64,000 nucleotides of DNA, taken from Rhodovulum sp. 12E13 (GTDB lineage: Bacteria > Pseudomonadota > Alphaproteobacteria > Rhodobacterales > Rhodobacteraceae). A program made the translations under genes and the position numbers. Every line of letters begins with the position of its first letter. The first letter of the stretch is position 1. Under the pieces are notes generated by a model. The model made no database searches. It was not told where the DNA came from and saw only the letters and a list, made by a program, of their open reading frames with translations. The DNA is taken from assembly GCF_003340565.1 (NCBI RefSeq), contig NZ_QPLK01000004.1, positions 1-64,000 on the forward strand, in the 5' to 3' direction. Of this stretch, positions 39,052-46,845 are shown one piece after another.

Positions 39052-39558
39052 TTGACGCGCTCCACGCTTTGTCCGTCGTTTGCCGCGATCCTCGCACTGG
39101 TGCTATCCGCGCCCATGGCCCACGCCCAGGCCGACGAGGCCGTCGAGGCGGCCGACAGCTCCGGGGCCGGAGAGGCCGCCGCGGGCACGACCGCGCTCGA
39201 GGACGCGGTGCTCGAGGAATTGCAGGCCATCGGTATCGACGGCGTCACCATCGACAAGCTGTCGAGCGGCCAGCTCGCCGGTATCCTGCTGACGCTGACC
39301 GCCACCGACCGGCAGGACAAGGAAGAAGCGGTCACCACGATCGCCGCGGATGCCGGTTACCAGCCCCAGGGCATAGATGCCGGCACCGTTGCCGGAAGCG
39401 AAAGCCTGCGCCGGACGGTCGAGGCGGCGCTGGTGCGTGCGGGCTGGTCGACCGACGTTTCGCAGATCACCGATGCGCAGGTGGCCGCGCTCTACACCGA
39501 GCTCTCGCAGACCGGCGACCTCGATCCGCGGCGGATCGAGGACATCGTTCCGCAGTAA
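39052..39558 (+). CDS. Small secreted protein, unknown function
   Basis: A 168-residue protein with an N-terminal signal peptide (ILALVLSAPMAHA before QADEAVEAADSS), an acidic linker and a helical domain of short acidic repeats without recognised family. No ATG fits: TTG at 39052 is chosen because AAAGGAGG ends 6 bp upstream. It is probably a periplasmic stress protein given the EcfG-like promoter and its place between ligD and a CBS protein. Function unknown. Confidence 0.75.
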   Translation: MTRSTLCPSFAAILALVLSAPMAHAQADEAVEAADSSGAGEAAAGTTALEDAVLEELQAIGIDGVTIDKLSSGQLAGILLTLTATDRQDKEEAVTTIAADAGYQPQGIDAGTVAGSESLRRTVEAALVRAGWSTDVSQITDAQVAALYTELSQTGDLDPRRIEDIVPQ

Positions 39559-39573
39559 AGGCGCGTCGGCATC

Positions 39574-39608
39574 GGGGCGCCGCGAAACATCCCGGCGCCC
39601 CGCCCGTT
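39574..39608 (+). terminator. Hairpin after the secreted-protein gene, with a near-consensus EcfG match
   Basis: A 9-bp perfect stem GGGGCGCCG (39574-39582) / CGGCGCCCC (39593-39601) with a 10-base loop, 15 bp after the stop and followed by GCCCGTTTC, suggests termination. The same bases include GAAAC (39584-39588), 16 bp, CGTT (39605-39608), one mismatch from the EcfG promoter consensus and correctly placed 42 bp before the CBS gene. Both readings may be true. Confidence 0.5.
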
Positions 39609-39650
39609 TCCGCCGCGTTGAACCGGATCGAAGAGAAGGAGAGGAGCGAC

Positions 39651-40073
39651 ATGAAGGTATCCGAGATCATGACCGGGACCGTCGAGCTCGTCAGCCCCGA
39701 CACCGGCGTGCGCGAGGCCGCGAAGCGCATGGCCGACGAGGACGTGGGCGCGCTGCCCGTGGGCGCGAACGACACCCTCGTGGGGATGGTGACCGACCGC
39801 GACATCGCCTTGCGCGGCGTCGCCGCCGGCCGTCAGATGGACGAGAGCAGCGTCGAGGACGTGATGTCGAACGGCGTGCTCTATTGCTTCGACGACGCCG
39901 ACTGCGCCGATGTCGCCGACAACATGGCGCAGAATCAGGTGCGCCGATTGCCGGTCGTCAACGCCGACAAGCGCCTCGTCGGCATGGTGGCGCTGGCCGA
40001 CCTCGCCCGCGCCGGGTTCGGCGAGCGGGCCGCCGTGGGCATCTCGGAGCCTTCGGCCGCCGCGCGCGCCTGA
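39651..40073 (+). CDS. CBS-domain protein
   Basis: A 140-residue protein of two CBS modules: MKVSEIMTGTVELVSPDTGV / ALPVGANDTLVGMVTDRDI and VEDVMSNGVLYCFDDAD / RRLPVVNADKRLVGMVALADL. Stand-alone CBS pairs bind adenosyl nucleotides and often respond to energy or stress. A strong purine-rich ribosome site (GAAGGAGAGGAG) precedes the ATG. It follows ku-ligD and the secreted protein in what looks like a stress-regulated island. Confidence 0.92.
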   Translation: MKVSEIMTGTVELVSPDTGVREAAKRMADEDVGALPVGANDTLVGMVTDRDIALRGVAAGRQMDESSVEDVMSNGVLYCFDDADCADVADNMAQNQVRRLPVVNADKRLVGMVALADLARAGFGERAAVGISEPSAAARA

Positions 40074-40320
40074 CGGCTCCGCCTTCCGGGCCGCCGGCGG
40101 CGCGCTGGCGGCTCCCTCCGGGCGAGGCCCCGGTGTCCCGCCGCTCCACAGCGTCGGCCGCTCGGGTCTGCCAGCCTTTCGGCGCGCCGCGGCAGGCCCG
40201 GCGGGCGGGATAATCGCCCCGGTTCGCGACTGCAGCAGGCGACGCCCCGCCGCCCGGAGACGCCGCCCGGAGACTTGGCACGCGGTCGCGGCGGACTTGT
40301 CGTGCGCAGGGTGGCGACGC

Positions 40321-40977
40321 CTAATCCGAACCGGACGGGAACAGTTCGTCCATCTGCTCTTGCGCCTCGGCGGCCACGGCCACGATCAGCAGGTCACCGC
40401 TTCTCAGCCGCGTCTCGTCGGTCAGCAACTCGTCGCCCGAGCCGCGCGCCACGGCGACGGCGCGGGTCGCCTCGGGCAGCTCGAGGTCGGCCAGTCGCGC
40501 GCCGTCGTGGCGTTCGCCCACGCGGTAGCCCAGCACGTCGAAGCCCCTGTGCGAGCGCAGGTCGAGCGCGGCGTCGTGCCGGCTTTCGAGCGTGCGCGCG
40601 ATCGAGCGGGCGACGGTCGCGTGTGGCGTGATGAGGTGTTGGAGCCCCAGTTCCTCGCAGACGGCCAGCAGCTCCTTGCGCACGATCTGCGGCACCACCC
40701 TGGGGTAGCCGACCGAACGCCCGACCAGCGCGGCGAGGATGTTGACGTCGTCGACATTGGTCAGCAGCACCAGCGCGTCGGCCCCGTCGCCGTAGGCGTC
40801 GCGCAGCACCGTCGGCAGCGATCCGTCGCCCTCGAGCAGCCCCGCGTCGACCTCGTCGGACAGGGCCTGCAGCTTGTCGGCGTCGCGGTCGACGACGACC
40901 ACCTCGTGCCCCGCCTCGGTCAGGTGCGCGGCGGTGGCGGTGCCGAAGCGCGAGGCGCCGACGATGACAATGCGCAT
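40321..40977 (-). CDS. TrkA-type potassium-uptake regulator
   Basis: A 218-residue RCK protein: N-terminal Rossmann fold with MRIVIVGASRFGTATAAHLT and VVDRD for NAD(H), then a TrkA-C domain (ELPEATRAVAVARGSGDELL ... LRSGDLLIVA). It gates the TrkH-like channel encoded upstream 9 bp away. A single RCK unit is the KtrA/small TrkA form rather than the two-unit TrkA of enterobacteria. Confidence 0.9.
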   Translation of the reverse strand: MRIVIVGASRFGTATAAHLTEAGHEVVVVDRDADKLQALSDEVDAGLLEGDGSLPTVLRDAYGDGADALVLLTNVDDVNILAALVGRSVGYPRVVPQIVRKELLAVCEELGLQHLITPHATVARSIARTLESRHDAALDLRSHRGFDVLGYRVGERHDGARLADLELPEATRAVAVARGSGDELLTDETRLRSGDLLIVAVAAEAQEQMDELFPSGSD

Positions 40978-40986
40978 GACTTGCTC

Positions 40987-42438
40987 CTATCGGTGCAGCG
41001 GCGCCCAGGTGCCGGGCGAGAGCACGGCCACGAGCGCGAGGAATTCGAGCCGCCCCAGCAGCATCGCCGCGGCGAGCACCAGCTTGAGCGGCCAGGCGAG
41101 GTCGGGACCAGCGGCCCCCATAGACAGGCCTACGGTCGACAGCGCCGAGACGGTGTCGAAGAGCGCCGGCATCGGCGCCACACCGCCCAGAAGTAGCAGG
41201 ATCCAGACGACCATCGTCGAGGCTGCGTACAGGAACAGCACCGCCCCGAGCGCGGTCACCTGGCCCGGCCGCATCCGCGCGCCGTGGGTCTTGAGCGGCG
41301 TGACGGCGCGCGGCGGCGATCTCAGCCGGGTGAGCGCGACCCGCACCATCGCGGCGAGGGTCGCCGCCCGCTCCTGCTTGATGCCGCCGGTGGTCGAGCC
41401 CGCGCCCCCGCCCACAACCATCGCGCCGAGGATCAGCGCCATGACGGGCGTATGCAGCCCGATCGGCGCGACGCTGAACCCCGCCGTCGTCACCCCGCTC
41501 AGCGTGTTGAGCAGCGCGTCGAGCGCGTGGGACGGCGAGCCCCCCGAGACCAGTCGCAGCCCCGCCGCGGTGACCGACACCGCGAGGCAGAGCACGACCA
41601 CGCGGGCGGCGTTGCTCTCGACAAAGGCAGCGCGCGGCCCGTCGCGGCGGACGCGAACATAGGCCATCAGCGAGAAGGTCGTGGCGAGGCAGGCGACCAT
41701 CGTCGCCGCCTGCGCGGCGCGCGAATAGCTCTCCAGGCTGTCGGGGCGGGGCGTGAAGCCCCCGGTCGAGACGGCGGCGAGCGCCACTGCGACCCCCTCC
41801 CACCAGGTGGGGAACAGCGGCACGAAGGCCGCCGCCGCCAGCACCGTGAGCGCGGAATAGGCCACGAGCAGGCGTCGCGCCTGCGCGCGGGTCGAGGACA
41901 AGAGATCGCGCTCGGGCAGGCCGGCGCGGCCCAGCGCGCTCGCCGCACCGCGGGCCGAGCCGGGGCCGAGGATCAGCGCCACCCCCGCCACCGCGATGGC
42001 GAAGCCGCCCGCCCATTGCATCCACCCGCGCAGCGCGTGGCCGGCGAGCGGCCAGCCCATCGTTCCCTCCGCCACGGTCAGCCCCGTCGAGGTGATCGCC
42101 GAGACGGATTCGAACAGCGCGTCCACGGGGGACAGGCCCAGCGCCATGAAACCCGGCACCGCAAGCACCGACACGCCGACGAAGAGCAGGACGATCACCG
42201 CCACCGCCTCGATCTGGCGCAGGTCGCGGCCCGGGGGGTAGCGGCCGGCAAGGCCGGCGGCGACAATCGGCAGCACGAGCGACCCACCGAGAGCCGCGGC
42301 GACCGCCCACGCGCCTTCTCCGAGCGCCACCGCGAGAGGGACGGCCAGCACCATCGCCGCCACGTGCGCCTGCGCCAGCGAGGCCCGCACCACCGCACCC
42401 GGCCGGGCGACCCAGGTTAGGCTGGCCTGTCCCTGCAA
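40987..42438 (-). CDS. TrkH/KtrB-type potassium transporter
   Basis: A 483-residue membrane protein of the SKT superfamily. Selectivity-filter-like loops are visible: ITSTGLTVAEG, LAAVSTGGFTPRPDS, LSGVTTAGFSVAPIG and LSTVGLSMGAAGP, one in each of the four repeats, with the linker GGGAGSTTGGIKQER conserved in KtrB/TrkH. No ATG fits; TTG at 42438 with GGGAGA 7 bp upstream is the best start, so the first membrane span is complete. Its partner is the RCK protein downstream. Confidence 0.9.
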   Translation of the reverse strand: MQGQASLTWVARPGAVVRASLAQAHVAAMVLAVPLAVALGEGAWAVAAALGGSLVLPIVAAGLAGRYPPGRDLRQIEAVAVIVLLFVGVSVLAVPGFMALGLSPVDALFESVSAITSTGLTVAEGTMGWPLAGHALRGWMQWAGGFAIAVAGVALILGPGSARGAASALGRAGLPERDLLSSTRAQARRLLVAYSALTVLAAAAFVPLFPTWWEGVAVALAAVSTGGFTPRPDSLESYSRAAQAATMVACLATTFSLMAYVRVRRDGPRAAFVESNAARVVVLCLAVSVTAAGLRLVSGGSPSHALDALLNTLSGVTTAGFSVAPIGLHTPVMALILGAMVVGGGAGSTTGGIKQERAATLAAMVRVALTRLRSPPRAVTPLKTHGARMRPGQVTALGAVLFLYAASTMVVWILLLLGGVAPMPALFDTVSALSTVGLSMGAAGPDLAWPLKLVLAAAMLLGRLEFLALVAVLSPGTWAPLHR

Positions 42439-42728
42439 CCGTATCTCCCTGTCCGGGTCCCTGCCCGAATTGCCGGAGGGGCAACCGCCGCCGCGCCGCG
42501 CTTGTTCCGGCGGCCCGGCAGGGCGCGCCGGCGGTGTGGCCAGCGATGGCCCGAATCCATCCACGCCGCTGCCACAATCCGGGGGCACTCATTCGAATTG
42601 TAGAGATTGTCCGGCGGCCTCGGCCGCGATCCGTATGTTCACCGACGCACCGGCCGCGCGGCCTGCATGCCTTGGGGAAGGGCGACGCCGCGTAGCAGGG
42701 AAGAGAGGTTACGCGAGGGTCAGGGGAT
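42439..42728. other. Divergent intergenic region before the FHA-PP2C locus
   Basis: A 290-bp gap between divergent trkH and the first FHA gene. The only AT-richer segment is around 42590-42610 (TTCGAATTGTAGAGATTGTC), a possible promoter region for the locus. I found no CtrA, FnrL or EcfG match here. Confidence 0.4.
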
Positions 42729-44411
42729 ATGAGATTCATCGACGAAATGATCGACCGCAAGCGTCGCGAGTCGCGCCATGACGAACATGGTGGCGGGCCT
42801 GGCGCCGGGCCGGGTGTCGCCCCGGAATTCGGGCAGGGTTTCCGGCAGGGCTTCGGAGCGACCCACCCCGAGGTCGGCCCGCCGCCGGGCTTCGACCGGG
42901 CCGACCTGCCCGATCCGCTGGAATGGCCGCCGCAGCTCGCACGCGAGAACGACGGCACCGCGCCTGCCGATGCCCCGGCCGAGAGCCTCGAGAGCTCCAC
43001 GGGCGGGATGGCCGGCGACACAATGACCGGCAGCGGCATGCCGGAGCCCGGACCGACCGAAGGCGAGATGCCGGAGCCGGAGACCCCCCGCCAAGACGTC
43101 CCCGATCCGTGGCTGGCGAACGACCCCGACCATACCGGCCGGCAAGGTGGCATGGCCCCGGCGACCGCCGAGGGCGGCGCGGCGCCGGTCTCTCGGCTCG
43201 AGCGGGCGCAGCCGATGGACGACGACGATTGGGGGCTCGACGTCGCGCCGGGCGAGGGCGTCGAGCCCCGCTCGCGCCCGTTGCGCGCCTCACCGTTTCG
43301 ACGCGCCGTCGCCGAGTCGCGCCCGGCCGGCCTCGTGGGGCGGGCCGGCACGCAGCCCGGCCGCCGCCGACTGAGCGACCCGCCCGCTGGCGACCGGGCC
43401 GAGCCTGTGTCGCGGCTGGCTGACATGCCCCCCATCGACGATCCGTCGGCGCCGCCCGCGCCGGTGTCGGACCGGCCCGGGAACGGCATGATGCCGGGCC
43501 CGCAAGCCGGGTCGCAACCGCTCCGCCTCGTTGATCCCGTGCGCGCCGGGCGCGACATGTCCGGCACCACACCGGCCCACGCGCCGCTCGGCGAGGGCGA
43601 AGACGACGGCTTCGCGTCCGCCTCCACCGAGGCAGGGGCGATCGGCATGGATGCAGGTGCACCCGATATGGACGAGGCCGCCGCGCCGCGTGCCCGTGAA
43701 AACGCCACGGTGACCGCCGACCTGCGCGCGCCGCAGCCCGAGGCGCCTCTGGCGCCGGAGGCCGAGCCCCGCATGGGCGATGACCCGGCCCGCGAGCCGC
43801 GCCACAGCGGCGATGCCGACAGTCTGCCGGGCACCCCGGGGCACGGAATGCCTGCGCCCGAGGCCGTGGCGCCCGCCGCCGCCGATCTGGGTGATCTGCC
43901 CGAGCCGCCACCGCCGCCTGCCGGGCGGGTGAAGACCCGTCTGCTCGGCTTCCGCGCGCCCGACGGTGCTGACGATCACGGGCACGATCCGCTCGGCCAG
44001 CCGCGCCAGCGGGCCGCTGCCGCCGCGCCCGCGCGCTTCCCCGTCGGCTGGCTGGTGGTCGAGCGCGGGCCGGGCCGCGGCGCCGCCTTCGCGCTGTTCG
44101 ACGGGCTCTCGACCCTCGGCCGCGGCGAAGGGCAGACCGTGCAGCTCGATCTCGGCGACACCGCGATCTCGCGCGACACCCATGCGGCCATCGCCTACGA
44201 CGACGAGCGCCGGGCGTGCTGGCTCGGCCACGGCGGCAAGGCCAACCTCGTCCGCCTCAACGGCCGCCCGGTGCTGACGACCGAAGCGCTGTCGAACGGC
44301 GACCGCATCCGGATCGGCGAGACGACGCTGCGCTTCGTCGCGCTCTGCGGCCCCGATTTCAGCTGGTCCGACGACACCGTGGAGGGCGCGCCGGATGCAG
44401 CCGCCCTCTGA
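42729..44411 (+). CDS. FHA-domain protein 1 of the FHA-PP2C-dynamin locus
   Basis: A 560-residue soluble protein. Residues 1-415 are acidic, Gly/Pro/Ala-rich and probably disordered, with the repeated short motif PVSRL in APVSRLERAQP and EPVSRLADMPP. A conserved patch RVKTRLLGFRAP precedes the FHA domain (about 435-550): FPVGWLVVERGPGRGAAF, LGRGEGQTVQLDLGDTAISRD, LVRLNGRP. FHA domains bind phosphothreonine, so it is likely a scaffold read by the kinase and phosphatases of the locus. The Thr in VKTR could be the phospho-switch. It overlaps the PP2C start by 17 bp. Confidence 0.9.
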   Translation: MRFIDEMIDRKRRESRHDEHGGGPGAGPGVAPEFGQGFRQGFGATHPEVGPPPGFDRADLPDPLEWPPQLARENDGTAPADAPAESLESSTGGMAGDTMTGSGMPEPGPTEGEMPEPETPRQDVPDPWLANDPDHTGRQGGMAPATAEGGAAPVSRLERAQPMDDDDWGLDVAPGEGVEPRSRPLRASPFRRAVAESRPAGLVGRAGTQPGRRRLSDPPAGDRAEPVSRLADMPPIDDPSAPPAPVSDRPGNGMMPGPQAGSQPLRLVDPVRAGRDMSGTTPAHAPLGEGEDDGFASASTEAGAIGMDAGAPDMDEAAAPRARENATVTADLRAPQPEAPLAPEAEPRMGDDPAREPRHSGDADSLPGTPGHGMPAPEAVAPAAADLGDLPEPPPPPAGRVKTRLLGFRAPDGADDHGHDPLGQPRQRAAAAAPARFPVGWLVVERGPGRGAAFALFDGLSTLGRGEGQTVQLDLGDTAISRDTHAAIAYDDERRACWLGHGGKANLVRLNGRPVLTTEALSNGDRIRIGETTLRFVALCGPDFSWSDDTVEGAPDAAAL

Positions 44412-45312
44412 GCCGCGCCTCGACGCCGCAATGGCGGTGGATGTCGGCCGGCGCGCGCATCAGGAGGACGCGGTGATCTGCGACTGCCCCCTCGGGGCCG
44501 AGCTGGGCCTCGTCGTCCTGGCCGACGGGATGGGGGGCTATCGCTGCGGCGACGTGGCCGGCCGGATCGTGCTGACCGAGGTCTTCAGCGAGCTGAAGCT
44601 GCGCAGCGCCGAACTGGCGAGCAGCGCGGCGGACGTGCCCGCCGCCCTGCGCCGCGCCGCCGAGGGCGCCAACGCCTGCCTGCACGCCTATGTCGACGAG
44701 AGCCCCGGCGCCGCCGGCATGGGCGCCACGCTGGTCGCCGGCGTGCTGCGGGGTCGGACGCTCCACTGGATCTCGGTGGGCGATTCGCCGCTCTACCTGT
44801 TCCGCGACGGCGCGCTCTTGCGGCTGAACGAGGATCATTCCTTCGGCTCGGTGATGCGCGCGATGGTGGAAGAGGGCCGGATGGACGCCGAGGCCGCCGC
44901 CCGGCACCCCGAGCGCACCAGCCTGATCTCGGTGCTCTCGGGCGGCCCCGTGGCGCATGTCGATTGCCCGCGCGTCCCCTTCCGCCTCGAGGACGGCGAC
45001 GTGCTGGTATTTGCCAGCGACGGCCTGCTGCATCTCGACGAGGCCGAGATCCGCCGGGTGCTGCGTGCCCATGCCGCGGCGCCCGCCGCGGGGATCGCCG
45101 ATGCCCTGATGCGCGCGGTCGCGGCGCTGGACGACCCCGAGCAGGACAACGTCTCGCTCGCCGTGGTGCGGATCGGGCCGGCGCGGACAGGCGGCGGCCC
45201 TGCGCGGCGAGTCGCGCCCGAGTCACGGGCCGGGTCGCGGGCCGAGTCACGGGCCGAGGCCCCCGTCGGGGCCGTGCCCGCCCTGACGGGTCAGGCCGGG
45301 CCAACGGGATGA
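44395..45312 (+). CDS. PP2C-family Ser/Thr phosphatase 1
   Basis: A 305-residue PP2C. The metal-binding residues are intact: HQEDAVIC, VVLADGMGGY, GDSPLYLFRDG, FASDGLLHLD and EQDNVSLAVV. The C-terminal tail (about residues 265-305) has short repeats of the SRAxSRAES type. It would dephosphorylate targets of the locus kinase, probably including the FHA protein encoded just upstream and overlapping. Its own end overlaps the next gene as ATGA. Confidence 0.93.
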   Translation: MQPPSEPRLDAAMAVDVGRRAHQEDAVICDCPLGAELGLVVLADGMGGYRCGDVAGRIVLTEVFSELKLRSAELASSAADVPAALRRAAEGANACLHAYVDESPGAAGMGATLVAGVLRGRTLHWISVGDSPLYLFRDGALLRLNEDHSFGSVMRAMVEEGRMDAEAAARHPERTSLISVLSGGPVAHVDCPRVPFRLEDGDVLVFASDGLLHLDEAEIRRVLRAHAAAPAAGIADALMRAVAALDDPEQDNVSLAVVRIGPARTGGGPARRVAPESRAGSRAESRAEAPVGAVPALTGQAGPTG

Positions 45313-46676
45313 TTCACGACCCGGCCTTCGACGCCGCCGCGGCACGGTTGCGGGCGCTGGTCCTTGCGGGCGGGCTGCCGGCGCGCGTCGCCGAGCGGGC
45401 AGAGGCGCTGCTGGCGCGGCTTGAGGCGCCGGTGCGCGTGGCCCTCGTCGGGCCCGAGGCGGCGGGGCGGGGCGCGGGGCTTGCCGCGCTGGCGGGCGAC
45501 GAGACTCTGGCCGACCTTCCCGATCTGCCCGGGCGCCCGCCGCTGGAGCTGCGTTTTGGCGCCGAGGCGCGCGTCGTCCGGCGGCTTGGCTGCGGCGCGC
45601 TGGTCGAGGGGGCCGACATCGCAGAGGCGATGGCCGACCCCGAGGCGGCGCTCGTGACGGTGGAGCGCCCCCTGCCCGCGCTGCGGCGGATCACGCTGAC
45701 CGACCTCGTGACCGAACCGTCGGCAGACGACCTGCTGGCCGCACTGGCCTGGGCCGCACGGCGGGCCGACGTGGCGGTGTGGTGGTCGCACGGCTTCGGC
45801 CCCGACGAACGTGCGGCGTGGCGCTCGGCGCCCGCGCGCCTGCGCGACCACGGCTTCCTCGTGCTGGACGGGGCGGGCGCCGAGGCGCGGCAGGCCGCCG
45901 CCGCGGCCCGCGACGACTTCCTGCGCGTCGTCGTCCCGGGACAGGGCGTGCCGGCCGGGCCGCAGCTGGCGGCCGAGGTGCAGCGCCACGTCGCGCTCGG
46001 ACGACAGGCCGACGCGGATGCGGCACTTCTGTTTCTTCAGAGCCACGGCGGTGATACCTCCCGCGCGCCGGCCTCGTCGGTGTCGCCCGAGCCCGCCGCG
46101 CCCGAGCCCGCCGCGCCCGAGCCCGCCGCGCCCGAGCCCGCCGCGCCCGAGCCCGCCGCGCCCGAGCCCGCCACGCCCGGGTCCGCCACGCCGGAGCGCG
46201 TGGTGCCAGCGCGTGCTCCGGGGGCGCCGCCGGTGTCCGAGCGGCCCGTTTCGGTGGGAGCACGGCTCTTCGGCAGGGGCGTCGCCCCAGAGCGGCCCCG
46301 CTCCGCGCCGCGAGCCGCTGCGCCGTCGGCTCCGCCGCTCTCAGAGCCGCTGCGCGCGTTCTGCCGGGAGGGAGCCGCGCGCATCCGGTTGCGCGCCCGC
46401 CGGTTGCGGGCGGGGGTCGCCGGGCGCGGGGCACCGCCCGTGGCCCGGGCGGGCGCCGAGACGGTGCGGGCCCTCGCCGAGACGCTCGACGACATGGCCG
46501 AGGGCGGCCTGCCTGCCGCCGACGCCGACGCGCAGGGCGAGCTGTCGGCGCTGCTCTCGGCAGCGGAGGAGACGCTGGTGCTGCTCGAGGCCGAGGCCGA
46601 CGTGGCTGCCGCGCACGACGCGGTGCGCCTGCTCGCCCAACTGCGCCATGCGCTCGAGGCCCGCGCCGGCGCGTGA
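45309..46676 (+). CDS. Degenerate GTPase-like protein
   Basis: A 455-residue protein I do not recognise by name. The N-terminal 230 residues have the architecture of a dynamin/P-loop GTPase but the loop reads GPEAAGRGAG (residues 48-57): the invariant Lys is Arg and the following Ser/Thr is Gly, so nucleotide hydrolysis is unlikely. ITLTDLVTEPSADDLL stands where DxPG switch regions are in the companion GTPases, and DVAVWWSHGFGPDERAAW parallels their post-switch region. A Pro/Ala-rich linker (residues 255-330) carries the PEPAA repeats. The C-terminal 120 residues are helical. Likely a regulatory pseudo-GTPase partner of the dynamin pair. Confidence 0.65.
   Translation: MIHDPAFDAAAARLRALVLAGGLPARVAERAEALLARLEAPVRVALVGPEAAGRGAGLAALAGDETLADLPDLPGRPPLELRFGAEARVVRRLGCGALVEGADIAEAMADPEAALVTVERPLPALRRITLTDLVTEPSADDLLAALAWAARRADVAVWWSHGFGPDERAAWRSAPARLRDHGFLVLDGAGAEARQAAAAARDDFLRVVVPGQGVPAGPQLAAEVQRHVALGRQADADAALLFLQSHGGDTSRAPASSVSPEPAAPEPAAPEPAAPEPAAPEPAAPEPATPGSATPERVVPARAPGAPPVSERPVSVGARLFGRGVAPERPRSAPRAAAPSAPPLSEPLRAFCREGAARIRLRARRLRAGVAGRGAPPVARAGAETVRALAETLDDMAEGGLPAADADAQGELSALLSAAEETLVLLEAEADVAAAHDAVRLLAQLRHALEARAGA
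46086..46190 (+). repeat. 15-bp in-frame tandem repeat (PEPAA)
   Basis: Six units of CCCGAGCCCGCCGCG or near it (46086-46175) and a seventh degenerate unit (46176-46190). They encode PEPAA in the linker of the degenerate GTPase-like protein. Near-identity of the DNA units suggests recent expansion by slippage. Confidence 0.9.
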
Positions 46677-46697
46677 ACAGACCTCCCCTGGCGATCC

Positions 46698-46756
46698 CCA
46701 TTGTTTCGCCCGCGGCCTGCCCAACAATGGCCACCTTGCTTGAGCCATAATTAACC
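46698..46756 (+). promoter_or_regulatory. Inverted repeat and CtrA-like box before the dynamin gene
   Basis: An 8-bp perfect inverted repeat CCATTGTT (46698-46705) / AACAATGG (46723-46730), 17 bp apart, is followed by TTGA-N7-TTAACC (46740-46756), one mismatch from the CtrA consensus TTAA-N7-TTAACC. This is the only AT-rich stretch in the 169-bp gap and probably holds the promoter of the GTPase unit. The repeat could be an operator or part of a terminator of unit 1. Confidence 0.45.
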
Positions 46757-46845
46757 ACAGTGACCAGTTCGCGGCAGCCACGAGGGCAGCCGCCGTCGAG
46801 AGTGCTCCGCCGGATCCCCGGCCATGACCAAGGACAGGGCACCGC

